From contig NZ_JAAIKA010000002.1 of NCBI RefSeq assembly GCF_011752015.1, positions 1 through 64,000 on the forward strand: a stretch of 64,000 nt of DNA, written 5' to 3'. The notes beneath the pieces are model-generated. The model made no database searches and was not told the DNA's origin. It was given only the letters and a program-made list of their open reading frames with translations. Source of the DNA: Canibacter zhoujuaniae. Lineage in GTDB: Bacteria > Actinomycetota > Actinomycetes > Actinomycetales > Microbacteriaceae. Positions 53,518-63,072 of this stretch are shown piece by piece. Numbering within the stretch: the first letter of the stretch is position 1; each line of letters opens with the position of its first letter. The position numbers were made by a program, and so were the translations under genes.

Positions 53518-54411
53518 TTATAGGCCGGAGTATGCGTGCAAACCGTTAAACATGGTGTTTACAATTGCGAAATTGAATATCACCGTCGCATAAGCGATGA
53601 TCGACAGCCAGGCAGAGCGGGTGCCGCGCCAACCGCGTGTGGCACGGGCGTGGATAAAACCGGCGTAGAGCACCCAGATGACGAAGCTCCACACTTCTTT
53701 AACATCCCAGCCCCAGTAGCGGCTCCACGCGTTTTCAGCCCAGATAGCGCCTGCAACCAGTGTGAAAGACCAGAACACGAAGCCGATAATCGCCACTCGA
53801 TAACTTAGATCTTCGAGGCGCACCGCATCAGGAATTCCGCGCAAGAAGGGGAGGATCTGCTTTCCTTCTTTTTCCTTGTTCGCGCGTCTTGTTTGCAGCA
53901 ACTGCAGCACTGACATACCAAACGAGAGCGTCAAGAACCCGACAGCGAGAACCGCCACCAGGATGTGGATTACGAGCCAGTAGGAGTCAAGCGCTGCCTG
54001 CAGCGGCACAATTTCGACGTAGTAGTTAACTTTTGTGATGCCTAAGAACAGCGTCACAAGACCTGTGATAAGGGTGCCGAGATAGCGTACCTCAACCACG
54101 AACTGCGCAAACAGATAGACGCCCACCATCACAAAAGTTCCGGTCAGCGCAAATTCATACATATTCGCCCAGGGCACGCGCTCGGCTCCGATGCCGCGTA
54201 AAACGGTTGCTGTGCCGTGCAATAAGAAAGCAACAATCGTCAGGGCAAACCCCGTGCGTGCCCACCGGGTTGGCTTGATTGTAGCCTCTGCGGTCTCTGC
54301 AGCCTGTGCGCGCCCCGCCAGATCAAAGGCATAGAAGATGAAGGCGAGAGCGTAAACCGCCATCGCAGAATACAGTGCGGTTACTGAATAGCTTTCAAGA
54401 GTCTCGAGCAC
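53518..54411 (-). CDS. ccsB: Cytochrome c biogenesis protein CcsB
   Basis: 297 residues, about eight membrane helices, with the haem-handling tryptophan-rich motif WGWDVKEVWSFVIWVLY and conserved histidines (IHILVAV, FIHARATRGW, GLHAYSGL). CcsB/ResC with ResB forms the system II haem ligation machinery for extracellular c-type cytochromes; ResB is not in the window. GTG start; TAAGAT lies upstream but 9 nt away. Normally downstream of resB, here it stands alone. Confidence 0.93.
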   Translation of the reverse strand: MLETLESYSVTALYSAMAVYALAFIFYAFDLAGRAQAAETAEATIKPTRWARTGFALTIVAFLLHGTATVLRGIGAERVPWANMYEFALTGTFVMVGVYLFAQFVVEVRYLGTLITGLVTLFLGITKVNYYVEIVPLQAALDSYWLVIHILVAVLAVGFLTLSFGMSVLQLLQTRRANKEKEGKQILPFLRGIPDAVRLEDLSYRVAIIGFVFWSFTLVAGAIWAENAWSRYWGWDVKEVWSFVIWVLYAGFIHARATRGWRGTRSAWLSIIAYATVIFNFAIVNTMFNGLHAYSGL

Positions 54412-54441
54412 AACTACTAATCTTACTTGCGAAGCCTGAAA

Positions 54442-55866
54442 TTAAACAGTGTCAGACCACTCCGCCACGATGCCGCCGGCTGCCTCAAGTTGTGCGGCCA
54501 GAGCGAGCAGCATTCCTTCGGCGCCACGTTTTGCAACGAACTGGATCCCGATTGGTACGCCCGCAGCGCTGAACCCTGCGTGGATGCTCATCGCCGGATG
54601 CCCGGTCACGTTAAAGAGAGCAGCATTCGCAATATCCTTACGCGCAAGGGTTAGTGATGCACGCCAACTGAGATTCGCGTAGGCGTGCGCCTTCTCCGGG
54701 AGATCGACCTGGGTGGGCAGAGCGATGAGATCGGCTCCTTGAAACAGCTCATCTACAGCGTGCGCAAGTTTTTCTGCACGCAGCTGCGCCTGCCGCACAG
54801 CAAATGGGGGCACTAGCATGCCAACGCGTGCGGTTTTCTTTGTGCGGGAGGTGAGGTTGCGCCTAAACTGCACCTGCTTTGTTTCGACGTGCATGCCGGA
54901 CAGATGCAGCGGCACAAATGCGTTGGATGGATCCGGCCAGCGAAACTGTGTCTGCTTCACCTCATGGCCGAGTGCGGTCAGGCGGGGCAGGAATGCCTGC
55001 ATCGCCATCCCAACTTCGGTATTAATGCGTATTCCCCTAAGGATCGGCGCTAACGCAAAACGAACTCGAAGATTTCTATTATTCACGCCATAGAACTTGC
55101 CGGTTGCGCCGGCGCTTACTGCTTCGGTGAATGACTGTGTGGGGGAGTCGAGACGCCACACGTCGTGTGGCTCGTTGCCGCTTATGGTGTCGAGTGTTGT
55201 GGCCATGTCTTGGGCGGTGCGTGTTATTGCGCCGAAAGTGGCTAGACCGTGCCAATGTTCGGTGAGCGGTGCGCTTGAGATGCGGCCGCGAGTGGGTTTG
55301 AGGCCAAATACTCCGCACGCTGCGGCTGGGATGCGCAGCGATCCGCCGCCGTCAGCGCCGAGGGCGACAGGAACCATTCCTGTGGCAACCGCAACTGCCG
55401 ACCCCGCGCTGGAACCGCCAGGCGAATAATTCGGGTTCCATGGGTTGAGAGTGGCGCCATGGTATTCACTTTCACCCGCGGGGAACTGCCCAAACTCGGG
55501 CATATTAGTGCGAGCAACTACTACCGCGCCGGCATCACGCAGCTTCGTTATGACGGGGGCTGTAAACGCTGTGGGGTTGAGGTTACCGCACCCGCCAAGG
55601 GTGGTTACATCTCCGGCAATGTCATATTCTTCTTTAACCACGACGGGCACACCAGCCAGTGGGTGGGTGGGCTGTGCAGCTTCATGTAGATTTTTGTCGA
55701 CTGCGGCGGCCTCTGCTGTAGCACTATCACGCACAACTGTAATCGCATTAAAACGGTGGTCGAGTGTGGCGATCCGCTGCTTGGCAGCCTGCACCTGCGA
55801 TACCGCAGTGCTCTCGCCAGCGCGCACCTGGGCGGTTATTTGCGTGGCGGAGTGAAAGCTTGTCAT
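54442..55866 (-). CDS. Amidase-signature family hydrolase
   Basis: 474 residues. Ser-cisSer-Lys triad visible: Lys in VVVKEEYDIAGD, GGSSAGSAVAVATGM and GGGSLRIPAAACG. FGLKPTRGRIS follows. Hydrolyses an amide such as an aryl- or acylamide; it is not in a gat operon, so it is unlikely to be GatA. Minus-strand TAAACT lies 6 nt before the ATG: leaderless. Confidence 0.9.
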   Translation of the reverse strand: MTSFHSATQITAQVRAGESTAVSQVQAAKQRIATLDHRFNAITVVRDSATAEAAAVDKNLHEAAQPTHPLAGVPVVVKEEYDIAGDVTTLGGCGNLNPTAFTAPVITKLRDAGAVVVARTNMPEFGQFPAGESEYHGATLNPWNPNYSPGGSSAGSAVAVATGMVPVALGADGGGSLRIPAAACGVFGLKPTRGRISSAPLTEHWHGLATFGAITRTAQDMATTLDTISGNEPHDVWRLDSPTQSFTEAVSAGATGKFYGVNNRNLRVRFALAPILRGIRINTEVGMAMQAFLPRLTALGHEVKQTQFRWPDPSNAFVPLHLSGMHVETKQVQFRRNLTSRTKKTARVGMLVPPFAVRQAQLRAEKLAHAVDELFQGADLIALPTQVDLPEKAHAYANLSWRASLTLARKDIANAALFNVTGHPAMSIHAGFSAAGVPIGIQFVAKRGAEGMLLALAAQLEAAGGIVAEWSDTV

Positions 55867-55872
55867 AGCTGT

Positions 55873-55878
55873 AGTTTA
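55873..55878 (-). promoter_or_regulatory. -10 element TAAACT, leaderless start of the amidase gene
   Basis: Minus-strand TAAACT followed by ACAGCT and the ATG at 55866. Confidence 0.6.
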
Positions 55879-55919
55879 GCTGCGGTCTGTTTTAGAAGAA
55901 GCGCATTTGGTGTTTTAAT

Positions 55920-56060
55920 CTACTTTGGCCAAGCAAGCCAAATAGCTAAAGCGAGGCTCAAAACCCCAGGCAGCAAAGCAAAAAGCCAGAGTTTGTTTTC
56001 TTTAGCCTTTAATGCACCTAAAAGAATCAAAGCCAGTCTGATGATGGCAGAAAGCACCAT
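55920..56060 (-). CDS. Putative 46-residue membrane peptide downstream of tRNA-Thr
   Basis: Short frame found by reading the gap. MVLSAIIRLALILLGALKAK, a polar ENK turn, and a second hydrophobic stretch ending AIWLAWPK: two helices in a hairpin. A stop codon directly precedes the ATG, so this start is the only one. There is no Shine-Dalgarno, and it starts 11 nt after the tRNA-Thr CCA on the same strand. Coding status uncertain; composition is strongly non-random for a membrane peptide. Confidence 0.4.
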   Translation of the reverse strand: MVLSAIIRLALILLGALKAKENKLWLFALLPGVLSLALAIWLAWPK

Positions 56061-56070
56061 GACTCAAAAA

Positions 56071-56146
56071 TGGAGCCGCCTATCGGACTCGAACCGATGA
56101 CCTTCGCTTTACAAGAGCACTGCGCTACCAACTGCGCCAAGGCGGC
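56071..56146 (-). tRNA. tRNA-Thr (anticodon TGT)
   Basis: Minus strand, 73 nt plus an encoded CCA (56071-56073). Acceptor GCCGCCT/AGGCGGC, D-arm GCGC..GCGC, anticodon loop CTTGTAA with anticodon TGT, T-arm ATCGG-TTCGAGT-CCGAT. The outermost anticodon-stem pair is a G·A mismatch and the next a T·G wobble, slightly unusual. Followed by TTTTT. Confidence 0.94.
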
Positions 56147-56221
56147 ATGCGCTAAAAACAAGCGCGGTTAAAATTATAGCCGGTCGAAACCCGTTTTGCA
56201 CAAGTTGCGACCGGCTAAAAA

Positions 56222-57145
56222 TTATCCGTTTGCTGCTTTAGCGTCTTGGATTGTTTTCAACAGGAACTGTTCGAGGTCACCATCGCGCTGTGGCACCCAC
56301 TGTTCGCCATTGACAAGCACGGTCGGAGTTGACACAAGAATCTGTGGTTTCCCCTCTTCCTGCAGCTCGCCAGTGGTTGGGTTGCCAACCAAACGTGAGC
56401 CTTCGTTTAGGCCGATAATGCCCTCGCTGGTTACCTGGTTGGTAACCCGTGAAGTGAAAGAACCGAAGGGGCGACTGTTTACACAGCTGGTTAGCTCTGC
56501 AGTCTTCTCAGCGCCGGCAGAGACCGCAAGATCCAAAAGCTCCTGGTCTTTAAGACCCGGGGTGCCCTCTGCTGGTTGTTTTTCAAACAGAGCCCTTTGC
56601 ACTTTAAATGCGTGTTCTGGCTGCTTATCGACGACGCATGAGAAGAGGTTAGCGGCGCGGGTTGAGTAGCGGGTTCCTGCGCTGGATGCATCCAAGAAGT
56701 TGAGTGGTGTCACCTCGAAGGTGAGATCACCAGCAGCGGCCTGCTTTTCTAACAGCTCCCCGTAACGCTGTTCAAACGCCCCACAAGCAGGGCAAATAAA
56801 GTCGAGGTAGAGCTGCACATGCACAGGACGTTCCGCAGTGTTAATAGCGGTCGGCACGAAGCTCTCGTCGGCAGCTAAGGCCGGAGTTTTTTCAACCTGC
56901 AGATCTTTCCCGAACACAACCCCGCCAGACTGCATGTTTGCCGCGCTGACAGCAGGGCCTTCAGGGCGCACCTGCTGCGCGATTGCAAGACCGGCAAGCA
57001 CTAACACGCCAACAACAACCAGAGCAACGAGCGCTTGAATAGTGATACGGTTGCGTTTAGCTTTCTTCGCCTCCTGTTCGCGCGCCAGTCGAGCCTGTTC
57101 GCGCGCCAGATTACGGCGTTCCTGCTTACTGAGATTCTGGTTCAT
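56222..57145 (-). CDS. Membrane-anchored DsbA-like thiol oxidoreductase
   Basis: 307 residues: a charged, coiled N-terminus of about 33 residues, one membrane helix (about 36-57), then an extracellular thioredoxin-fold domain with CPAC in LYLDFICPACGAFEQRYG and the cis-Pro region STPTVLVNG. Two further cysteines (FSCVVD, TSCVNS) may form a structural disulfide, as in mycobacterial DsbA-like proteins. Introduces disulfides into secreted proteins. Next to secA, which feeds it substrates. Confidence 0.92.
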   Translation of the reverse strand: MNQNLSKQERRNLAREQARLAREQEAKKAKRNRITIQALVALVVVGVLVLAGLAIAQQVRPEGPAVSAANMQSGGVVFGKDLQVEKTPALAADESFVPTAINTAERPVHVQLYLDFICPACGAFEQRYGELLEKQAAAGDLTFEVTPLNFLDASSAGTRYSTRAANLFSCVVDKQPEHAFKVQRALFEKQPAEGTPGLKDQELLDLAVSAGAEKTAELTSCVNSRPFGSFTSRVTNQVTSEGIIGLNEGSRLVGNPTTGELQEEGKPQILVSTPTVLVNGEQWVPQRDGDLEQFLLKTIQDAKAANG

Positions 57146-57173
57146 CGTTAGATTTGTTTCCCCTTCTGAAGTC

Positions 57174-59798
57174 TTAGCGCTGTTCCCCGGTTGTGTGTGC
57201 TGTGCCGTCCTCGTCAGGAGCGGTGTAGCTCAACTCAGATTCATCCGGAGTGGTTTCTTCCTCAAGGCCTGCGCCTGCGAGTTCAACATGGTCGGCTTCC
57301 TTGCGCACCTGCACCTGCAGGTTGTGAATCATACCCAAAGATTCTTCTTTGATCTGATCCGTCATTGCCTGGAAGAGCTCATATCCCTCGCGCTGGTATT
57401 CAACGAGCGGATCGCGCTGTGCCATAGCGCGCAACCCGATGCCCTCTTTGAGATATTCCATCTCGTAAAGATGATCACGCCAGTGACGGTCGATAGTGGC
57501 GAGCACAACACGACGTTCTAGCTCACGCATACCGATTTCGCCGAGTTCTTCCTCGCGCGCCTTATAGGCGTGTTCGGCATCTGAAATTAGTTCACGACTG
57601 ATGTAGTCAGCGCCGTTTTTACCGAACTTTCCGCCCGCTGCCGCAAGCAGTTCATCAGCGGTAATTCCCATTGGGTAGAGGCGACCCAGCTCGTTCCAGA
57701 TACCGTCAAGATCCCAGCCGCCGTCAGCGTTCTGGTGTGCGTTAACAATATTGCGGATGGTGTCTTCTCTAAACTGAGTCACCCGATCACGAATATCGTC
57801 ACCGTCCAAAATTTGCTCACGATCGGCGTAGATAGCCTGCCGCTGACGGTTTAAAACATCGTCATATTTGAGCACATTCTTGCGGATCTCGGCGTTCCTC
57901 GTCTCAACCTGCGTCTGTGCCGACTGAATACCGCGGCTCATGATCTTGCCTTCGAGCACTGCGTCGTCGGGAATGCGTGGATTATTCATCATAGTGCTTG
58001 CCAGACCAGACTGGAAGAGACGCATCAGATGGTCGGTCAGAGACAGGTAGAAGCGGCTCTCGCCAGGATCGCCCTGACGGCCGGCACGACCTCGCAACTG
58101 GTTATCGATGCGACGTGACTCGTGACGTTCGGTGCCGAGCACATAGAGACCTCCGGCAGCGATTACTTTTTCAGCCTCTTTGGCAACAGCGTCTTTGGTG
58201 TTTTCGAAAACCTCGTCCCAAGCAGCTTCGTACTCTTCAGGGTTTTCTTCGGTTGAGAATCCTCGTGCCGTCATCTCCTGCACCGCAAGAAACTCTGCGT
58301 TACCTCCGAGCATAATGTCGGTGCCGCGACCGGCCATATTGGTGGCTACGGTTACCGCACCCAGGCGACCGGCCTGGGCTACGATGGCCGCCTCACGTGC
58401 GTGGTTTTTTGCGTTCAGCACCTCGTGGCGGATGCCCTTCTTCGCCAACAGACGCGAGAGGTATTCGCTTTTTTCCACCGAGGTGGTGCCAACTAGCACA
58501 GGTTGACCCTTAGCGTGACGCTCAACAATATCGTTTACTATCATGTCGAACTTCACCTGCTCGTTTTTATAAACGAGGTCTGGCTGGTCGACGCGCTGCA
58601 TTGGGCGGTTGGTCGGAATTGGCACAACACCCAGTTTGTAGGTGCTCATAAACTCTGCGGCTTCGGTTTCAGCCGTACCGGTCATGCCGGAGAGCTTTTC
58701 GTAGAGGCGGAAATAGTTCTGCAGAGTAACGGTTGCCAGCATCTGGTTTTCCGCTTTTACCTGGACACCCTCTTTGGCTTCAATCGCCTGGTGCATTCCC
58801 TCGTTGTAGCGGCGCCCCGGCAGGATACGGCCGGTGTGCTCATCAACGATCATCACCTCGCCGTCCAGCACGACGTAGTCCTTATCGCGAGTGAACAGCG
58901 CGTTAGCTTTAATCGAGTTATTCAAAAACGAAATGAGCGGGGTGTTGACTGACTCGTAAAGGTTTTCGATACCGAGGTAGTCTTCAACCTTTTCGATGCC
59001 TGGTTCGAGCACTCCAACGGTGCGCTTCTTTTCATCAACCTCATAATCAACGCCGGCAACCAGTGTTTTTGCAATTTTCGCAAAGTCTGCGTACCACCGG
59101 TTTGCATCCCCCGATGAAGGGCCAGAAATAATCAGCGGTGTGCGGGCCTCATCGATCAGAATCGAGTCAACCTCGTCAATAATGGCGAAGTAGTGACCGC
59201 GCTGTACGCGGGCGTCGGCGCTTGAAGCCATGTTGTCGCGCAGATAGTCGAAACCGAACTCGTTGTTCGTGCCGTAAGTGATATCTGCGTCATACTGTTT
59301 CCGGCGTTCTGCGGGGCTCTGGTTTGAGATGATGCAGCCCGTGGTCATACCCAGTGCGCGGAACACGCGACCCATTAGATCTGACTGATACTGCGCCAAA
59401 TAGTCGTTTACGGTAATAACATGCACGCCGCGACCGGTGAGAGCATTTAGATATGCCGGCATAGTTGCCACAAGGGTTTTACCCTCACCGGTTTTCATCT
59501 CAGAGATATTGCCGAGATGCAGGTTTGCGCCACCCATGATCTGTACCGGATAGGGGCGCAAACCGATTGTGCGTTTTGCCGCCTCACGCACAGCCGCAAA
59601 TGCTTCGGCCATAATGTCGTCGAGAGTTTCGCCAGCTTCGAGGCGCTGCCGAAACTCGGCTGTCTCTTCACGCAGCTCTTCGTCTGTTAACTCCTCGTAA
59701 AGTGGCTCTAGGTCTTCAACCTGCTTCGCAATCTTCTCAAGTTGTTTGCGAATACGACCCTCTCCAACACGGAGAATTTTCTCTATCACATTTGCCAC
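57174..59798 (-). CDS. secA: Preprotein translocase ATPase SecA
   Basis: 874 residues from GTG 59798, which fits the family N-terminus ([14 protein letters not shown]) and has GGAG 6 nt upstream; a further 21 residues can be read from ATG 59861 but look non-native. Walker [25 protein letters not shown], the helicase [10 protein letters not shown] region and [18 protein letters not shown]. The C-terminus lacks the CxCx8CC/H zinc motif that binds SecB, as usual in Actinobacteria. Drives export through SecYEG (SecE at 22785). Confidence 0.97.
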   Translation of the reverse strand: MANVIEKILRVGEGRIRKQLEKIAKQVEDLEPLYEELTDEELREETAEFRQRLEAGETLDDIMAEAFAAVREAAKRTIGLRPYPVQIMGGANLHLGNISEMKTGEGKTLVATMPAYLNALTGRGVHVITVNDYLAQYQSDLMGRVFRALGMTTGCIISNQSPAERRKQYDADITYGTNNEFGFDYLRDNMASSADARVQRGHYFAIIDEVDSILIDEARTPLIISGPSSGDANRWYADFAKIAKTLVAGVDYEVDEKKRTVGVLEPGIEKVEDYLGIENLYESVNTPLISFLNNSIKANALFTRDKDYVVLDGEVMIVDEHTGRILPGRRYNEGMHQAIEAKEGVQVKAENQMLATVTLQNYFRLYEKLSGMTGTAETEAAEFMSTYKLGVVPIPTNRPMQRVDQPDLVYKNEQVKFDMIVNDIVERHAKGQPVLVGTTSVEKSEYLSRLLAKKGIRHEVLNAKNHAREAAIVAQAGRLGAVTVATNMAGRGTDIMLGGNAEFLAVQEMTARGFSTEENPEEYEAAWDEVFENTKDAVAKEAEKVIAAGGLYVLGTERHESRRIDNQLRGRAGRQGDPGESRFYLSLTDHLMRLFQSGLASTMMNNPRIPDDAVLEGKIMSRGIQSAQTQVETRNAEIRKNVLKYDDVLNRQRQAIYADREQILDGDDIRDRVTQFREDTIRNIVNAHQNADGGWDLDGIWNELGRLYPMGITADELLAAAGGKFGKNGADYISRELISDAEHAYKAREEELGEIGMRELERRVVLATIDRHWRDHLYEMEYLKEGIGLRAMAQRDPLVEYQREGYELFQAMTDQIKEESLGMIHNLQVQVRKEADHVELAGAGLEEETTPDESELSYTAPDEDGTAHTTGEQR

Positions 59799-59884
59799 GT
59801 GCGGCTCCATCAGGGTGTGCGTTAGTAAACCGTCTGCCGGGTTGGCAGACATACGTGACAAATTCTACCAATGCTGTCTGGGAA

Positions 59885-60508
59885 CTACTCAGCCGCATCA
59901 TCAAGCGAGATGACACCGTAGTTCCAGCCCTTGCGCCGATATACAACGCTTGGACGACCGTTAGCAGCATCAATAAACAGATAGAAATCGTGCCCGACCA
60001 GCTCCATCTGATCAACAGCCGCCTCTGCGGTCATCTCGACAGCTGGAAAACTCTTTGTGCGAATAAAAATGGGGGTGTAATCATCTTCCTGACCGTTTTC
60101 ATCTCGCCCAGCATCGCCGGTGTGTAAACCAAACGCCTCAGGTGGTGCTGCTTCAATATCCAAACCAGCAAAAGCGCCATCAGCAACTGAAATCTTCCCT
60201 TTGCGGTGGTCAACCTTACGCTTGTCTTTTGCGCGTCGCACACGCTCCAGCACACGACCGTATGCGATATCGAACGCTGAGAATTTATCTCCGGATGTTG
60301 CCTCAGCGCGAATTACTGAACCGGGAACGACAATCGTGATCTCAACACGGTCACCGTGCTCGGGGCTTTTATCACTTGTGCGTGACACCCGCACCTCAAA
60401 CTTTTGTGCCTTTGGTAGGAGAGAGGCAATCTTCTCTGTCTTGGCACCTACATAATCTTCAAAACGATCGGTGATGCTGACGTTACGTCCGCGAATGATG
60501 ACGTCCAT
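59885..60508 (-). CDS. hpf: Ribosome hibernation promoting factor, long form
   Basis: 207 residues: an N-terminal S30AE/YfiA domain (about 1-100, MDVIIRGRNVSITDRFEDYV) and a C-terminal dimerisation domain (RTKSFPAVEMTAEAAVDQMELVGHDFYLF region). Long HPF alone joins 70S ribosomes to 100S dimers in stationary phase. AGGAGG 8 nt before the ATG. Same strand as secA, as in related genomes. Confidence 0.96.
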   Translation of the reverse strand: MDVIIRGRNVSITDRFEDYVGAKTEKIASLLPKAQKFEVRVSRTSDKSPEHGDRVEITIVVPGSVIRAEATSGDKFSAFDIAYGRVLERVRRAKDKRKVDHRKGKISVADGAFAGLDIEAAPPEAFGLHTGDAGRDENGQEDDYTPIFIRTKSFPAVEMTAEAAVDQMELVGHDFYLFIDAANGRPSVVYRRKGWNYGVISLDDAAE

Positions 60509-60610
60509 GATGGCCCTCCTTCAGTGCTACGCAAGGCGGGTGCCACCCAGGGTTGGGGGCAACTCTGCCCGCCTTAACCAAACCATACTCCCCTAAAGAT
60601 GAGTTTTCAA

Positions 60611-61360
60611 TCAAAACTTGTGACGTTTGGCGCTGCACAGTGTCACAGCCCCAAAAATCTTGCATCCCGTATCTGCAAGAACACTCGCCGCCGCGCTCAA
60701 AGTTGCCCCTGTTGTGCAGACATCGTCAACCAACAGTAACTGCGCTAATGGATATCGTTTGCGCAGACGTTGGAAATTACGTCGGTTGACTCGCACCCGC
60801 CGCGCGTTTCTCTCCCGATCACCCGCAGAGCTACCAACCTGGGAAGTGCGAAAGTAACTCGCGCGCAGCAACCAACAAACTGGAATTCGTGCCGCAGTAG
60901 CGTCACGAAAGCGCAGCAGCAACCGTAGGTGATTGTAGCCGCGCTCACGAGTTTTGCTGCGGCGCGAGGGCATCGGCACCAACACCAACTGCGGCGCAGC
61001 GGGGATTTTAGAGACAGCGCCGTTTAGAATAACCCCCAGCAGTTTCGCATACTGTGTTGCCCCCTGATGTTTGTAGCGCAGCAGACACTCTTTCAGAACA
61101 CCTTCATAGCTTGCGAGATACCAAACTGAGAGGCCCTGAGCAGAATCTGACGTGCGGTAATAGACGGTGCGCGATTGCAGACTCTCTTGACTGAGTGCTC
61201 GAATTTGGTGTCGACAGTAGTGGCACAGGAACCTGTCAAAACGGCCGCAGCCAAAACAGTTGCTGGGAAACAGCAGTGCTCGCAGATCAAGGAGCACGCG
61301 ATACCAATAGGGGTGTGCAGTCATAAAATAATGGTTGTGCAAGCTGGCCCCTGCCAGCAC
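60611..61360 (-). CDS. ComF-family phosphoribosyltransferase-like protein
   Basis: Up to 249 residues; ATG 61324 (237 residues) is an equally good start and neither has a Shine-Dalgarno. N-terminal CxxC pairs (NCFGCGRF, CHYC) form a zinc ribbon; the C-terminal PRTase loop is LLLVDDVCTTGATLSAA. ComF proteins assist DNA uptake or repair in some bacteria; the substrate is unknown. Between hpf and lpqB as in related Actinobacteria. Confidence 0.9.
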   Translation of the reverse strand: MLAGASLHNHYFMTAHPYWYRVLLDLRALLFPSNCFGCGRFDRFLCHYCRHQIRALSQESLQSRTVYYRTSDSAQGLSVWYLASYEGVLKECLLRYKHQGATQYAKLLGVILNGAVSKIPAAPQLVLVPMPSRRSKTRERGYNHLRLLLRFRDATAARIPVCWLLRASYFRTSQVGSSAGDRERNARRVRVNRRNFQRLRKRYPLAQLLLVDDVCTTGATLSAAASVLADTGCKIFGAVTLCSAKRHKF

Positions 61361-61398
61361 AAAGTTCTGAAAATCTGTGGATAATCTGTGCGAGAAAC

Positions 61399-63072
61399 TC
61401 AGATACGTTTGGCCAGCAGCGCGATCTCGCTGGCAGCCTGCGTCCAGCCGTTGGCACCCTGCGGGCGTAGCACAGTTCCGTCTGTATCAAGAACTCGCAA
61501 TCCGCGGCTGCTGTCTGCGGCGGCCACGCTAATACCGTTCGGCACTACGCCACGGTCGGTCGGCAACAAGCCGACACCGCCCACTGTCACCTTTGCCGCC
61601 TCGCTCACGCGGGACAGCACAACAAAGCGACTGCCGTCGATCCAGTCAATATCAACCGCATTACCGGTCTGAGTGAGCACTAGGTGAGCGGCGGGATCCA
61701 ATCCGTTTGGGGCCCCGTGCGCATCACGGCTGATACCTGATACAAGCACACTGGTTTGTGAGTTGCGGGTGACGAGCATCGCGAGCAGATTGCCGTCAGC
61801 AGAGACGCGAATTTGCTGCAGCCCGTCCAACTCCACCGCCGGAACTTGGAACTCGGTGGGTGCGCCCTCGCCGTTCTGCACGAAAATCTGACTGCTGCTA
61901 CCGGGGGCAGCCGTCCAGACGTAACCCCACGGGTCTAGTGAGGGGTTTAACAGATCCTTACGTGCATCAACCAAAGTCTCGCTATCGCCCTGCACAAGAT
62001 GCACGCCCTTTGTTGTTAGCACCGCTGCGCGATCACCGGCGATATTCACCATTGCATCAAGGGGTTTTAACTTTTGCAGAGGCTCTGCCAACGCAGTCTG
62101 CCCCTCGATTAGTGAGCCGCGCAGCTCACCGAAGCTATTATTGCGCAGCGCGTAGGGGAACTTACTAAGCTCTTCTTCCTGCTTTGTCGCAACCCAGCCC
62201 TCTCTGACACTGCGGTTGCTTGCGGTTGAGATTGTGTAGTGATCGAGCACCCCAAGTGGCGCGAGCGTTGCGTTTAACTGGGCAGCGAAAGTGTCTATCG
62301 CGGTGTCGCTTAATTCAGCAAATGCGCTCGATAGCTCAACATTGATGCGACCGTCGTCGATCAGTGGCGGTGACTGCAGCGCAACAGAGTTTGGAATAGC
62401 CGGGCTGTAGGCGAGCTGATGCATTGCAGAGGGCCCTGCAAGCAGTTGCTCAAGCACCCGCTGCATCAGCAGGGTATCGTTTACAAACCAGCGTTGATCG
62501 GCGAAAAGTGTGCCGGTGCTGTCGGGATAGTACAGGCTAATTTGCATCCACACAGTGGTAAACATGCTTCGATCGAGCACGATTCCGACGGGCGCGCGAG
62601 AGATGCGCCACTCGTTGCCGACCCGCTCAAACTCAAAATTTAGTTCGCTTGTTTGGCTCTGCGTTGGGTTGACGGTGAGGATGCCATTGCGATCAACCTG
62701 GGCGATGGTTGAAATCGAAACTGAGGCGGATGTTTCGCTAATCTGCTGAAAAGGTCTGGTGCCCTCATCGATCAAAGCGATAGCTCGTGGCTCCCAAACG
62801 TCAGCAAAAGCGGGAGTTAGGTATTCACGGGCGACAGCATAATCGTGGTTGGCTGATGAGGCGGCCACGAGGAAACCGCGCAACACCTCCTCCTGCGTTG
62901 CGCCGGGGAGCGGGCCGCTCGGATCAAAAACCACCTGTTCGTCAGTCTGTTTTAGATTGCTGAGCCCCGTTTGTACACTGCCAGAGGACGGCACACCAGC
63001 ACAGCCTACTAATGCTAATGCGCTTGTGAGAAGCACAGTCAGCAGTACAAAAATTTTCTTGAAACGGTGCAC
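61399..63072 (-). CDS. lpqB: Lipoprotein LpqB, MtrAB accessory
   Basis: 557 residues from GTG 63072, which overlaps the mtrB stop (TAGTG) and has GGAGGG upstream; the longer frame to 63096 lies in mtrB. Lipoprotein signal with LALVGC (lipidated Cys 24), then a GerMN domain (about 200-320; VNDTLLMQRVLEQLLAGPS) and a C-terminal beta-propeller. LpqB binds the extracellular part of MtrB and modulates its signalling in cell-wall and division control. Confidence 0.94.
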   Translation of the reverse strand: MHRFKKIFVLLTVLLTSALALVGCAGVPSSGSVQTGLSNLKQTDEQVVFDPSGPLPGATQEEVLRGFLVAASSANHDYAVAREYLTPAFADVWEPRAIALIDEGTRPFQQISETSASVSISTIAQVDRNGILTVNPTQSQTSELNFEFERVGNEWRISRAPVGIVLDRSMFTTVWMQISLYYPDSTGTLFADQRWFVNDTLLMQRVLEQLLAGPSAMHQLAYSPAIPNSVALQSPPLIDDGRINVELSSAFAELSDTAIDTFAAQLNATLAPLGVLDHYTISTASNRSVREGWVATKQEEELSKFPYALRNNSFGELRGSLIEGQTALAEPLQKLKPLDAMVNIAGDRAAVLTTKGVHLVQGDSETLVDARKDLLNPSLDPWGYVWTAAPGSSSQIFVQNGEGAPTEFQVPAVELDGLQQIRVSADGNLLAMLVTRNSQTSVLVSGISRDAHGAPNGLDPAAHLVLTQTGNAVDIDWIDGSRFVVLSRVSEAAKVTVGGVGLLPTDRGVVPNGISVAAADSSRGLRVLDTDGTVLRPQGANGWTQAASEIALLAKRI

